Below, one piece after another: positions 54,037-62,963 of a stretch of DNA of 64,000 bases. A program made the translations under genes and the position numbers. Under the pieces are notes generated by a model. That model searched no databases and was not told the origin of the DNA. It saw nothing but the letters and a program-made list of their open reading frames with translations. The DNA is from Flavobacteriaceae bacterium (GTDB taxonomy: Bacteria; Bacteroidota; Bacteroidia; Flavobacteriales; Flavobacteriaceae), in contig JALRDO010000004.1 in NCBI GenBank assembly GCA_023262185.1, forward strand, positions 43,229-107,228. The letters run 5' to 3'. Within the stretch, counting starts at the first letter, position 1, and every line of letters begins with the position of its first letter.

Positions 54037-54905
54037 TCATCGTCCCTCGAGTCTTCTACGATCTCAATATTTCGAAGTCCCTCTTCCTTTTTAGTAATTG
54101 AGGCGATGAGTTCGTCTAGATCCATTTCTTTGAGGTCTTCATCAACGAAGAAAGGAGAGAGCTTATCGTGATTGTAGTTATAAATCTTCCAACGTTTAAG
54201 ACTATACTCCAGTGCGGTTAAATTCTCAACCCAATCTCCAGAATTGAGATAGGTTGTTTTGCCTTTACTATTTTGATAAACCTCTTTTTTAGGTTGATGG
54301 ATGTGTCCGCATATCACATAATCATACTCATTATCTATGGCTAATTCAGCGGCAACCTTTTCGAAGCTTTGGATATAATTAACTGCACCCTTTACACTAT
54401 TTTTTATGCGCTTGGATAATGAATACTTTTCACGGCCCACTTTAAGTAAAATCCAGTTGACAAAGCGATTAATAAGAATTAGAAAATCATAACCCCATCC
54501 GCCAAGTTTAGCGAGCCATTTGGCATTTTGAATTGAAATATCAAAGACATCACCGTGAAAGATCCAGGCCTTTTCTTTACCTAACTCAAGTACCAATTTG
54601 TCGACCAGTTTGAATCGCCCCATAGTGTGCCCCGAAAACTTTCTGAGCATCTCGTCGTGATTACCTGTGATATAATAGACATCGGTCCCCTTTGAAGCCA
54701 TACCTATAATCTTCTTTAGCACCTTAAGGTGAGAAGAAGGAAAAAATCGCTTGCGAAACTGCCAAATATCGATAATGTCACCATTAAGGATAAGCTTTTT
54801 GGGCTCGATACTATTAAGGTAGGTGATGAGTTCATCTGCATGGCATCCATAAGTTCCTAGGTGAACGTCAGAGATGACAGAGATATCTATTTTTCTTTTT
54901 TTCAA
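54033..54905 (-). CDS. UDP-2,3-diacylglucosamine diphosphatase-like metallophosphoesterase
   Basis: 290-residue calcineurin-like phosphoesterase. Metal-site motifs are all visible: SDVHLG (about 11-16), GDIIDIWQ (about 41-48), GNHDE (about 81-85), FHGDVFD and CGHIHQPKK (about 200-208). This pattern and length match the LpxH-type enzymes, which cleave UDP-2,3-diacylglucosamine to lipid X in lipid A synthesis, and Bacteroidota annotations commonly use that name. The C-terminus is acidic. Its stop shares TTAG with the upstream fused dehydrogenase. An LpxL-like gene sits 3.6 kb away, consistent with lipid A synthesis but not proof. Confidence 0.85.
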   Translation of the reverse strand: MKKRKIDISVISDVHLGTYGCHADELITYLNSIEPKKLILNGDIIDIWQFRKRFFPSSHLKVLKKIIGMASKGTDVYYITGNHDEMLRKFSGHTMGRFKLVDKLVLELGKEKAWIFHGDVFDISIQNAKWLAKLGGWGYDFLILINRFVNWILLKVGREKYSLSKRIKNSVKGAVNYIQSFEKVAAELAIDNEYDYVICGHIHQPKKEVYQNSKGKTTYLNSGDWVENLTALEYSLKRWKIYNYNHDKLSPFFVDEDLKEMDLDELIASITKKEEGLRNIEIVEDSRDDD

Positions 54906-55048
54906 CGCGTTACGATTGTCTAAACGAAATTACAGAAGTGTACATCACTTAAAACTTAATTAATTATGAAGGCTGTGATAATAAATGGTTAACAAGGCTT
55001 TCTAGAAAAAGTGCGCTATTTTAGCTAGCTCAACCTTATTCCTATTTC

Positions 55049-56113
55049 ATGGCCTCAAATAGTTTTGGGAATTTATTTCGGCTTACAACCTTTGGTGAAT
55101 CTCACGGACCAGCGTTGGGAGGCATTATCGATGGATGCCCTGCGGGTGTTCGCATCGACGAATCATTGGTGCAAAAAGACCTTGACAGGCGTAGGCCAGG
55201 TCAATCTAAAATTACCACACAACGGAAAGAACCTGATGCAGTAGTCTTTCATTCTGGAATATTCGAGGGAGTGTCAACCGGAACACCAATCGGTTTTACT
55301 ATTCAGAATACCAATCAAAAATCGAACGACTATTCACACATACAGAACTCCTATAGACCCTCTCATGCCGATTTTGTTTATGATAAGAAATACGGATTTA
55401 GAGATTATAGGGGAGGAGGTCGCTCATCTGCGCGCGAAACAGTCTCAAGAGTCGTGGCTGGCGCAATAGCTAAACAATTCATCACCCCAATATCTATAAA
55501 GGCCTTTGTAATACAGGTGGGCACTTTGAAATTAGACACACCCTATCAAGAACTGGAACTGGAACTTGCTGAAGAGAATGTTGTTCGCTGTCCAGATCCT
55601 GAAATGGCTGAAAAAATGATTTCCTATATAAGTGAGGTTAAGAAGAAAGGCGATACCGTTGGCGGTGTCATCCGATGCGTTGTTCAGAATGTACCCGTGG
55701 GATTAGGAGAGCCTGTATTTGAGAAGTTGCATGCCAACCTTGGGTCTGCGATGCTCTCTATAAACGCAGTAAAAGGTTTTGCCTATGGGAGTGGATTCGA
55801 AGGAGCCGCTATGTTTGGAAGCGATCACAACGATAACTTCAACGAGGATGGAACCACTAAAACCAATTTTAGCGGAGGGATCCAAGGAGGAATTTCAAAC
55901 GGTATGGACATCTATTTTGATGTAGCCTTTAAACCTGTAGCAACTTTGTTACAATCCTATGAAGCGCTAACCAATGAAGGTAAAATTGAAACGAATCATG
56001 GGAAGGGCCGTCACGACCCCTGTGTTGTTCCAAGAGCGGTACCAATTGTAGAAGCGATGGCCGCGTTGGTACTCGCAGATCACGTTATGATGGCAAAAAC
56101 CTCTAAAATTTAG
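55049..56113 (+). CDS. aroC: Chorismate synthase
   Basis: Last step of the shikimate pathway: 5-enolpyruvylshikimate 3-phosphate to chorismate, using reduced FMN. 354 residues (E. coli 361). Start [22 protein letters not shown] is highly conserved (catalytic His17 region); further motifs are [52 protein letters not shown], and [18 protein letters not shown] near the end. Cytosolic tetramer. First gene of a five-gene plus-strand run with short gaps (5, 13, 8 and 8 bp). The 143 bp upstream hold no recognisable gene; TATTTTAG near 55017 is a possible weak promoter box. Confidence 0.98.
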   Translation: MASNSFGNLFRLTTFGESHGPALGGIIDGCPAGVRIDESLVQKDLDRRRPGQSKITTQRKEPDAVVFHSGIFEGVSTGTPIGFTIQNTNQKSNDYSHIQNSYRPSHADFVYDKKYGFRDYRGGGRSSARETVSRVVAGAIAKQFITPISIKAFVIQVGTLKLDTPYQELELELAEENVVRCPDPEMAEKMISYISEVKKKGDTVGGVIRCVVQNVPVGLGEPVFEKLHANLGSAMLSINAVKGFAYGSGFEGAAMFGSDHNDNFNEDGTTKTNFSGGIQGGISNGMDIYFDVAFKPVATLLQSYEALTNEGKIETNHGKGRHDPCVVPRAVPIVEAMAALVLADHVMMAKTSKI

Positions 56114-56118
56114 CATTT

Positions 56119-57438
56119 ATGGCATTGCATTGGAAAATTGTAATCGGTATGGTGGCCGGAGTCATTTTTGGCTTCGTTATGACCTTGTTCGATTGGGGTA
56201 CAACCTTTGTCTCGGATTGGATACTTCCCATTGGGACCATCTTTGTTCGACTATTAAAACTAATTGCAGTACCATTAATCTTAGCCTCTCTTATTAAAGG
56301 AATTTCAGACCTAAAGGATATTGCTAAGTTTAAAGATATGGGGCTTCGAACATTTGGCCTGTACATGATGACCACTGTTATCGCGATTTTTATTGGTCTA
56401 GGGCTAGTTAACATCTTTAATCCGGGAGAAGGAATTAGTCAAGAAACGATAGCAAGTCTAACAGAGACCTATGCCTCAGACAGCGGGGTTACCTCAAAGA
56501 TTGCAACGGCCACAGCTCAAAAAGAAGCCGGACCGCTTCAATTTGTAGTTGATATTGTGCCTGATAATTTATTTGCGGCACTTTCGAACAATGGGTTAAT
56601 GCTCCAGGTTATCTTTTTTGCCATTTTTTTCGCCATCTCAATGCTTTTGATCGGAGAGAAGAAGGCAAAGCCAATAAAGCAACTTTTTGACACGCTAAAT
56701 GACGTCATTCTCAAGATGGTTGATTTGATAATGCTTTTTGCTCCATATGCGGTGTTTGCATTATTGTCGAGTGTGGTAGTTTCAAGTAATAATCCTGAAC
56801 TGCTTGTGGCGTTAATGAAGTATTCGTTCTTGCTGGTTTTTGGCCTTTTTATAATGATCTTATTCTATATGGTGTTGGTCAAGTTTGTGGTGAAAAAGAA
56901 TCCTTTTTGGTTCATTAAGCAAATGAGTCCAGCACAATTATTGGCCTTTTCAACCTCTTCTAGTGCTGCAACACTTCCGGTAACTATGGAACGCCTTGAA
57001 GAACATGTTGGAGTAGATCAAGAGGTAAGCAGTTTTGTTTTGCCTGTTGGCGCCACTATTAATATGGACGGAACCAGTGTTTATCAGGCTATTGCAGCAG
57101 TTTTTATTTCACAAGCACTTGGCTTTGACTTAACCTTAGGTAATCAACTAACGATTATATTGACGGCATTATTGGCTTCAATAGGGGCAGCTGCAGTGCC
57201 AGGAGCGGGTATGGTTATGTTGGTGATTGTTTTAGAATCCATCGGCTTTCCGTCAGAAAAATTGGCAATCGGATTAGCCTTGATTTTTGCAGTAGACAGG
57301 CCGCTAGATATGTGCAGAACAGTGGTGAATGTTACTGGTGACGCGACTGTAGCCTCTATTGTGGCTAAAAAACTGAACAAATTACACGACCCTAAGCCTA
57401 AAAACTGGGACGATCATTTAGACGCAATTAAAAAGTAA
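56119..57438 (+). CDS. Dicarboxylate/amino acid:cation symporter (DAACS)
   Basis: 439-residue inner-membrane transporter of the glutamate/C4-dicarboxylate symporter family (GltP, GltT, DctA). Eight membrane helices plus two re-entrant hairpins. The hallmark hairpin STSSSAATLPVTME (about 278-291), the helix 7 motif VGATINMDGTS (about 308-318), hairpin 2 with GAAAVPGAGMVMLVIVL, and helix 8 AVDRPLDMCRTVVNVTGDA are clear. Driven by sodium or protons. The substrate is probably glutamate, aspartate or a C4 acid. It lies 5 bp after aroC and 13 bp before the ligase cassette, whose amide-hydrolase homologue is named for a glutamate derivative; a functional link is only suggested by proximity. Confidence 0.93.
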   Translation: MALHWKIVIGMVAGVIFGFVMTLFDWGTTFVSDWILPIGTIFVRLLKLIAVPLILASLIKGISDLKDIAKFKDMGLRTFGLYMMTTVIAIFIGLGLVNIFNPGEGISQETIASLTETYASDSGVTSKIATATAQKEAGPLQFVVDIVPDNLFAALSNNGLMLQVIFFAIFFAISMLLIGEKKAKPIKQLFDTLNDVILKMVDLIMLFAPYAVFALLSSVVVSSNNPELLVALMKYSFLLVFGLFIMILFYMVLVKFVVKKNPFWFIKQMSPAQLLAFSTSSSAATLPVTMERLEEHVGVDQEVSSFVLPVGATINMDGTSVYQAIAAVFISQALGFDLTLGNQLTIILTALLASIGAAAVPGAGMVMLVIVLESIGFPSEKLAIGLALIFAVDRPLDMCRTVVNVTGDATVASIVAKKLNKLHDPKPKNWDDHLDAIKK

Positions 57439-57451
57439 TACTATCTAGTTT

Positions 57452-58483
57452 ATGTATATCTGTTTTTTAATGTATCCGTGGGAAAACATAAACCCCGAAA
57501 GAGACACTACTCTTACTTTTATTCATGAGTGTGTTTCAAGAGGGCATAAAGTGGCGATTTGTACACCCGGAAACTTGACCATTCGAGATCGTGTTACTTC
57601 TGCCTTTTGTCAGGTGATAAAAAGCCCTGAAAAGGTTTCGACCAGTATTAAAACCTTTTACAAAGGGTGTTCTTTCAATCACCAAATGCTTCCTTTGGCT
57701 GGATTTGATTGCATCTTTATGAGGGCTAACCCTCCTATGGATCCCTTGATGCTCAACTTCTTAGACAGTGTGAAGGACGATGTATTCATCCTTAACTCTA
57801 TTGAAGGCTTAAGAGAGGCGAATAACAAGTTGTATACGGCAGCCTTCGGTAATATTCACGAAGACGTGATTCCTAACACTCATGTGTCAAAGAACAAGGA
57901 CTATCTTGTGCGTCAGATTGAAGATTCAAAATCAGACAAAATGATTTTGAAGCCTCTCAATGGTTATGGAGGATCGGGGGTTATTCTCATTGAAAAGTCA
58001 GCGATGAAAAACATCAATTCCCTTTTAGACTTTTACCTAACCAACTCAGATGGCTCGTCAAACTATGTGATATTACAGGAGTACGTTGAAGGAGCAGAGA
58101 AAGGCGATATTAGAATCTTACTACTCAACGGAGAGCCAATAGGTGCGGTACGTCGCGTTCCAGATGCTAAGGATCACCGTTCAAATCTTTCTGTAGGAGG
58201 AACATACGAAAAGCACAATTTAACTAAACACGAGTTGAACATTTGCAAAAAGATTGGTCCTAAACTCGTTAATGATGGGCTGTTTTTTGTTGGAATAGAC
58301 GTCATAAATGGTAAACTCATTGAGGTGAACGTGATGTCTCCCGGAGGTGTAGTACCTGTGAATAAAATGAACAAAACAAAAGTCCAACGAAAGGTGATTG
58401 ATTTTATTGAAGATAAGGTGGATGATATGCTCTTCAAGATCAATCGACGTTCAAAATTGCGCTCTGAAGTTCAAGATTCATAG
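57452..58483 (+). CDS. Glutathione-synthetase-like ATP-grasp ligase
   Basis: 343 residues; follows E. coli GshB along its length. N-terminal Rossmann-like domain (1-120) with FMRANPPMDP (89-98). ATP-grasp core: KPLNGYGGSGV glycine-rich loop (167-177), QEYVEGAEKGDIRI (209-222; D219 and R221), RSNLSVGGTYEKH (243-255), FVGIDVINGKLIEVNVMSPGG (279-299; metal ligands D283, E291, N293). These residues predict an active enzyme that forms an amide bond between a carboxyl group and an amine using ATP. Bacteroidota generally lack GshA, and none is seen here, so glutathione is unlikely as product. With the next two genes, 8 bp apart each, it forms the cassette discussed under findings. Confidence 0.85.
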   Translation: MYICFLMYPWENINPERDTTLTFIHECVSRGHKVAICTPGNLTIRDRVTSAFCQVIKSPEKVSTSIKTFYKGCSFNHQMLPLAGFDCIFMRANPPMDPLMLNFLDSVKDDVFILNSIEGLREANNKLYTAAFGNIHEDVIPNTHVSKNKDYLVRQIEDSKSDKMILKPLNGYGGSGVILIEKSAMKNINSLLDFYLTNSDGSSNYVILQEYVEGAEKGDIRILLLNGEPIGAVRRVPDAKDHRSNLSVGGTYEKHNLTKHELNICKKIGPKLVNDGLFFVGIDVINGKLIEVNVMSPGGVVPVNKMNKTKVQRKVIDFIEDKVDDMLFKINRRSKLRSEVQDS

Positions 58484-58491
58484 GGAGTTCC

Positions 58492-59292
58492 ATGCAACAA
58501 GAACTATCGCTAAAAGAGATTTGTACACTGATCGCAAATCGAGTTCCATTTGAGGCTGTAGATTCAGAACACTGCTTTTACCTTAGAATTTTATCGTACG
58601 AACCTGTTATAGGGGCTGCGATCCATGATGGACATCACTTTCCTTATTCGTTACAAGAGAATTGTTTGCTTTCTGAACAAGAACGCTGGTACGAAGAAGA
58701 TCCATGTACGGCCCAATTTTTAGGGGACATCCCTATTTTATTTAAGGGGTTAGACAGCAGGTATTATTACGATCTCAACCGGCCAGAATCAGAAGCGGTT
58801 TATGAAACCGCCTGGGGAAAATCGATTTGGAAACGAGTATTAACAGCTAAAGAACGAGAGCAAGCTTTAGAACGGTATAGAAGATGTTACCAGGTAATAG
58901 ATTGCCTCACAAAAGCGTTGGTCGAATTTTTTGCTGAACAACCTATTCTTGTCTACGATATTCACAGTTATAATTTTAAGAGATGGGATAGGGTGGTTCC
59001 TGAAATTAATATAGGAACCAGTCAAATCGACATCCAGAAATGGAGCAGTGAGTTAAATAAGTACCAAGAAACACTAACTCAGGTATTTGATGGGTACTGG
59101 GTGGCAGAAAATGACACCTTTTTTGGCAAAGGTGCATTCTTAAAGCACCTTTCTACACAGTATCAGAATGTACTTGTATTTGCCACTGAATTCAAAAAGT
59201 TTTACTGCGATGAGCTATCGGGTGAATTGTATGAAAATATCATTCAAGATACCACCGACAAGATGCAAATAGTAATTGATCGGATGCACTAA
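58492..59292 (+). CDS. N-formylglutamate amidohydrolase-like enzyme
   Basis: 266 residues of the FGase superfamily (HutG type), relatives of which cleave N-formyl-L-glutamate or other N-acyl amino acids and small amides with a zinc ion. Motifs: AAIHDGHHFP (43-51; H45, D46, H48), EED (68-70), YYYDLNRPES with the family's DLNR (94-97), and VYDIHSYN (154-161; D156, H158). No signal peptide. No histidine-degradation genes are nearby, so a role in hut catabolism is unlikely. Located between the ATP-grasp ligase and the DUF1704 peptidase with 8-bp gaps, it most probably works on the ligase product or its precursor. Confidence 0.82.
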   Translation: MQQELSLKEICTLIANRVPFEAVDSEHCFYLRILSYEPVIGAAIHDGHHFPYSLQENCLLSEQERWYEEDPCTAQFLGDIPILFKGLDSRYYYDLNRPESEAVYETAWGKSIWKRVLTAKEREQALERYRRCYQVIDCLTKALVEFFAEQPILVYDIHSYNFKRWDRVVPEINIGTSQIDIQKWSSELNKYQETLTQVFDGYWVAENDTFFGKGAFLKHLSTQYQNVLVFATEFKKFYCDELSGELYENIIQDTTDKMQIVIDRMH

Positions 59293-59300
59293 TTGAATCT

Positions 59301-60446
59301 ATGATAACGGCATTTCCTAAACTTCAGCATATCGATTCAAGTTTGCACAAGCTACTCGGGAAGGTAGAGTTGTTGCTTTACATTAATCCCATCAACACTG
59401 AGAAGGCCAAACAGCAGTTTTTTAAAAGTAAGTATGTTGAACCTCCACAATTCAGATACCCTAAATGCCCACTCAATAGTAGACGTATTCGAAAAGAGCT
59501 ATTTAAATTAAAGATCCAGAAGATTGAAGAGCAAGGTATTGCAGATTTTTACGAAGAAGTTCGTTGGTATTTCAATGGCATTTTGGATTGTCTAGAGAAT
59601 GTAGGTAAGTCCTCTTTGTTTCTGCGATCAAGTTTGAAAGCGTTCGGTGCGCCAACACAGCAAGAATTGGATTGGGCAAAAACTATAGTGAAAGCCGCTC
59701 CGAATTTCAGTGACCAACCCTCTTCATTAAAAAATCACTCTGCAGAGGAAGCGGTGCATTTCATGAAGAAGTTTGTGTCGAATTACGGATTCGAAGTCAC
59801 TGTAAAAGCGGTTACACACATGAGCTCAAAAGCTATGGTAAGCAATAGCAAGAAAGCTGTTTTGATCAAGAAGGGTGAACGTTTTTCTACTCAAGAACTT
59901 AAGGCTTTAGCTCATCATGAGATTGGGGTGCATCTAGTAACCACCTTCAATGCAGAAAAGCAGCCATTAAAAGTCTTTTCGCTGGGATTTCCGTTTAACG
60001 TACAAACGCAAGAGGGACTCGCGGTATTGTCTGAATATTACTGCGGAGCACTAGACTATGATCGCCTCTTTGAGTTAGCTTTGAGAGTCATAACCGCCGA
60101 TTATGTGGTAAGAGGAGTGCCCTTTATCGAAGCCTTTGAAACCTTAACCAGAACGTTTGGTCTAACTAGAGATAGAGCCTTTAATATGGCAACACGCCTT
60201 TATAGAGGAGGAGGTTTTACAAAGGATCGATTGTATTTGCCTGGATTTATAGAGCTTTACCAACAGCGTAATGCGCTAGACAAAGATCTTCTTTTCGCCG
60301 GAAAAACAGCCTCTGAATACTCCGAGTTCGTACAAACTCTAAAAGCAAACGATCTCTTTTCACCGCTTGAATACAGTAGTCATTCTTTTACTCGTCAAGA
60401 AGCAGTAGATCAGCGGCTAGAAAACCTAATCGAACTTCTGAAATAA
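59301..60446 (+). CDS. DUF1704 zinc peptidase (QEGLA-motif, MATCAP-like)
   Basis: 381 residues. The zinc site is complete: HEIGVH (HExxxH; H206, E207, H211) and TQEGLA, where E238 should be the third ligand. This is the DUF1704 family, annotated in bacteria as flavohemoglobin expression-modulating QEGLA motif protein. Human members (MATCAP/KIAA0895L) remove the C-terminal tyrosine of tubulin, so a C-terminal carboxypeptidase activity is plausible. The N-terminal 140 residues are helical and may bind substrate. The end (60410-60446) overlaps, on the opposite strand, the 3' end of the DCC-protein gene by 37 bp. No flavohemoglobin gene is in the window, so the old name says little here. Confidence 0.85.
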   Translation: MITAFPKLQHIDSSLHKLLGKVELLLYINPINTEKAKQQFFKSKYVEPPQFRYPKCPLNSRRIRKELFKLKIQKIEEQGIADFYEEVRWYFNGILDCLENVGKSSLFLRSSLKAFGAPTQQELDWAKTIVKAAPNFSDQPSSLKNHSAEEAVHFMKKFVSNYGFEVTVKAVTHMSSKAMVSNSKKAVLIKKGERFSTQELKALAHHEIGVHLVTTFNAEKQPLKVFSLGFPFNVQTQEGLAVLSEYYCGALDYDRLFELALRVITADYVVRGVPFIEAFETLTRTFGLTRDRAFNMATRLYRGGGFTKDRLYLPGFIELYQQRNALDKDLLFAGKTASEYSEFVQTLKANDLFSPLEYSSHSFTRQEAVDQRLENLIELLK

Positions 60447-60769
60447 GCGATAGTTCTATACCCTAGGTCGAGAATGGGGTAGGGGAATAAGATAAATACA
60501 AAGCTCCACCATGGCCGTGGTTGAAGCTTTTTACAGATCATATGAAGGGCTTCAGAACGCACATACCATCCCTCTTTAGGTATAACTAGAATCACAGTTT
60601 TATCAGCCAACTCAGGATTTATTCCTCTAGAACGCATCCAATCTATTACTAATGCGGATTTTGATGCGACGTATTGAAAATAGTGCTGAGGATCTCTCTT
60701 GCTTACCCATTCTATAGAGCCTGAGCAGAAGGCACATGATGAGTCGTAGATAATGGTTGGAGCTTCCAT
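60410..60769 (-). CDS. DCC-family thiol-disulfide oxidoreductase (DUF393)
   Basis: 119-residue small protein of the DCC/YuxK family with a thioredoxin-like fold. The redox CxxC is C12-A-F-C15 in IIYDSSCAFCSGSIEWV; the family's RSEALHMI (about 72-79) follows, and a hydrophobic C-terminal stretch (PWWSFVFILFPYPILDLGYRT) may touch the membrane. Function of the family is not established. Translation is probably coupled to mutS2: its ATG overlaps the mutS2 stop by one base (TAATG). The 3' end runs 37 bp into the convergent DUF1704 gene. Confidence 0.88.
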   Translation of the reverse strand: MEAPTIIYDSSCAFCSGSIEWVSKRDPQHYFQYVASKSALVIDWMRSRGINPELADKTVILVIPKEGWYVRSEALHMICKKLQPRPWWSFVFILFPYPILDLGYRTIAYFRSSIRFSSR

Positions 60770-62922
60770 TATGTTTTTTCTAGCTTCGATAAATGAACCT
60801 TTGTTGTGAACATCCCATAATTGACTGTTGCGATCTCTTTCTCAATAGCATCAATGGTTCCCGTTGATTTACTCTCCTCTAGTCGCACACGATCACCAAT
60901 CTTAAAACTCTTAATGTTAGGTTTTGGCTTTTTCGGCTTATCTGCTTTTGGCTTAGGCTGTTTTGGCAGTTCTTTTATTTCTTGCTTTAACGTTTCCTCT
61001 TGAGCCTTCTTTGTGATTCTCTCAGCCTTAACCTCTAAGGCGTTTTTCTTCTTTCTTTTACTGTTCTCAGTCTCCACCAAATGCAAGACTCCACTGATTA
61101 GATTTCGCTTCTTTTGATCTACAAAATAACGCTCAGAGAGCTCATCTAGCTTTTGCCCAAGCTGAATCATACGTTGATGATAATCGTACAATTGTTGGTA
61201 GCTCCTTAATTTGTCGTCGAGTTTTTCGTTGAGTTTTTCGAGACGTTCAGCTTCTTTTTTTGCGCGCTGAGCCTGCTCGTCTAGGGCAGACTCCGTTTTA
61301 GTCATTTTTGAGCGCTCCTTCTGTAGCTTAGCTATGGTTTGATCAAACCTCACCTTACCGCGCTCAATCTTTTTCTTGGCTCGATTCAAAAAGCGATAGG
61401 GGATGCCATTCTTTTCTGCCACCTCAAATGTAAATGAACTACCAGCCTCACCTAAAACCAATTGATAAATAGGTTCAAGACTCTTGTTATCGAATAGCAT
61501 GTTGGCATTGGTGGCATGCTCTAGCTCATTTGCCAATAATTTAAGATTCGAATAATGCGTAGTAATGACGCCAAACGATTTACGTTCGTAAAATTCTTCT
61601 AAAAACGCCTCAGCAAGCGCACCACCAAGCTCTGGATCAGACCCTGTCCCAAATTCATCAATCAAAAAAAGTGTTGCTTCATCACATTTCTGCAAAAACT
61701 GTCGCATGTTTTTGAGTCGAAAACTATAAGTGCTCAGATGGTTTTCAATAGACTGATTATCACCTATATCGGTCATGAAATTCTCAAACAAGCACACTGT
61801 ACTACTTCTGTGTACAGGAATTAATACACCTGCTTGAATCATGAGCTGAAGCAGTCCAACGGTTTTTAGCGTAATACTTTTACCTCCTGCATTAGGACCA
61901 GAAATAACAATTATTCGATTCTCAGGATGAAGCTCAATGGTTTGAGGCTTAGTTATTCTGTCTTCTTTACGATTTTGAACCAGAAGCAAAGGGTGATAAG
62001 CATCCTTTAAGAACAAATGATGCGCTGAGTTTACCTCAGGCATGATTCCATTAATCTTCTGAGCGTATTTCGCTTTGGCTGCTATAATATCAATCTGAAT
62101 AAGATAACGAGTATAAAGCTCAATATCTCTTCGAAAGGGACGGATAAATGAAGTGAGGAGCAGCAAGATCCTCCTGATTTCTTGACCTTCTTCGTAAAGT
62201 AAGTCGGCCAATGAACGAGAGTGTTGTTGTGTAGATTCAGGAACGATATAAACAATAGATCCTGTTTTAGATGACCCGAGAAGACTCCCTTTCACCTTTT
62301 TGCGGTACATGGCTTTAACCGCCAATACCCTTTGATTTTCAATCACTGTTTCTCTGATGTCATCTAGAAACTCCAATTTGGTGTAATGATTTAAAGAGGC
62401 ACCAAAACTTTGGTTGATTTTTGCGCGCACCTCATTAATCGACCGTCTTAAGTCATTTAAGACAGGCGAAGCATTTGATTTGATGACCCCAAAACGATCG
62501 ATCACTTCACCAATTTGTTTCTTGATCTCGGCCTCATACACTAGCGAATCGAGTCGAGAGGCAAGGGTAGGATAGTAGGTGTTGAATTTCTTGAAGAACT
62601 TGGAATGTGCTTCAAAAAGAGTACAAACTTGCGCAATCCGTTGTAGCCCTTCTGGCTCAATGGCTGTATTTTCGATTCTTAACAGTCCAAGTTCTTCACT
62701 AATACTGTCAAACCCGTGATTCGGAATACGGTTTTCATTCTCAAAACTCGAAAGGTATTCTGAAGTGTATCTCAATGTTTGCAGTACCTCCTCTTCTGAA
62801 AAGTAAATGGGCAGTTCAACCGCATTTTCTTTAGCCTTTTCATTGGTGCACAGGAGCGCGATTTGACTGCAAACAGCGTCAAACTCTAAATCTATAATGG
62901 CCTTTTTAAATACTGTATTCAT
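60769..62922 (-). CDS. mutS2: MutS2-type DNA-binding ATPase without Smr domain
   Basis: 717 residues. MutS2 proteins bind branched DNA or stalled ribosomes and limit recombination or rescue collided ribosomes. N-terminal MutS core and clamp (1-300), ATPase domain with Walker A GPNAGGKS (342-349), DIGDNQSIENHLSTYSF, LFLIDEFGTGSDPELGGALAEAFLEE (Walker B and signature), THYSNLK, then a long coiled coil (about 520-600), a Lys/Pro-rich linker, and a KOW/SH3-like end (KIGDRVRLEESKSTGTIDAI). The C-terminal Smr nuclease domain of Bacillus MutS2 (about 80 residues) is absent; the stop follows the SH3-like part. I believe this is usual in flavobacteria. Start at 62922 follows a TATCTTTG box. Confidence 0.92.
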   Translation of the reverse strand: MNTVFKKAIIDLEFDAVCSQIALLCTNEKAKENAVELPIYFSEEEVLQTLRYTSEYLSSFENENRIPNHGFDSISEELGLLRIENTAIEPEGLQRIAQVCTLFEAHSKFFKKFNTYYPTLASRLDSLVYEAEIKKQIGEVIDRFGVIKSNASPVLNDLRRSINEVRAKINQSFGASLNHYTKLEFLDDIRETVIENQRVLAVKAMYRKKVKGSLLGSSKTGSIVYIVPESTQQHSRSLADLLYEEGQEIRRILLLLTSFIRPFRRDIELYTRYLIQIDIIAAKAKYAQKINGIMPEVNSAHHLFLKDAYHPLLLVQNRKEDRITKPQTIELHPENRIIVISGPNAGGKSITLKTVGLLQLMIQAGVLIPVHRSSTVCLFENFMTDIGDNQSIENHLSTYSFRLKNMRQFLQKCDEATLFLIDEFGTGSDPELGGALAEAFLEEFYERKSFGVITTHYSNLKLLANELEHATNANMLFDNKSLEPIYQLVLGEAGSSFTFEVAEKNGIPYRFLNRAKKKIERGKVRFDQTIAKLQKERSKMTKTESALDEQAQRAKKEAERLEKLNEKLDDKLRSYQQLYDYHQRMIQLGQKLDELSERYFVDQKKRNLISGVLHLVETENSKRKKKNALEVKAERITKKAQEETLKQEIKELPKQPKPKADKPKKPKPNIKSFKIGDRVRLEESKSTGTIDAIEKEIATVNYGMFTTKVHLSKLEKT

Positions 62923-62933
62923 TCTTCAGAGCA

Positions 62934-62941
62934 CAAAGATA
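62934..62941 (-). promoter_or_regulatory. Putative -7 box for mutS2
   Basis: TATCTTTG on the minus strand, exact TAnnTTTG match; transcript start near 62930, leader about 8 nt. It is the mirror image of the ung box 11 bp away. Confidence 0.5.
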
Positions 62942-62952
62942 CAGGCTTTGGC

Positions 62953-62960
62953 TATCTTTA
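62953..62960 (+). promoter_or_regulatory. Putative -7 box for ung
   Basis: TATCTTTA, one mismatch to TAnnTTTG, ending 3 bp before the GTG start at 62964; the mRNA would be leaderless. Forms an inverted repeat with the mutS2 box. Confidence 0.42.
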
Positions 62961-62963
62961 AGC

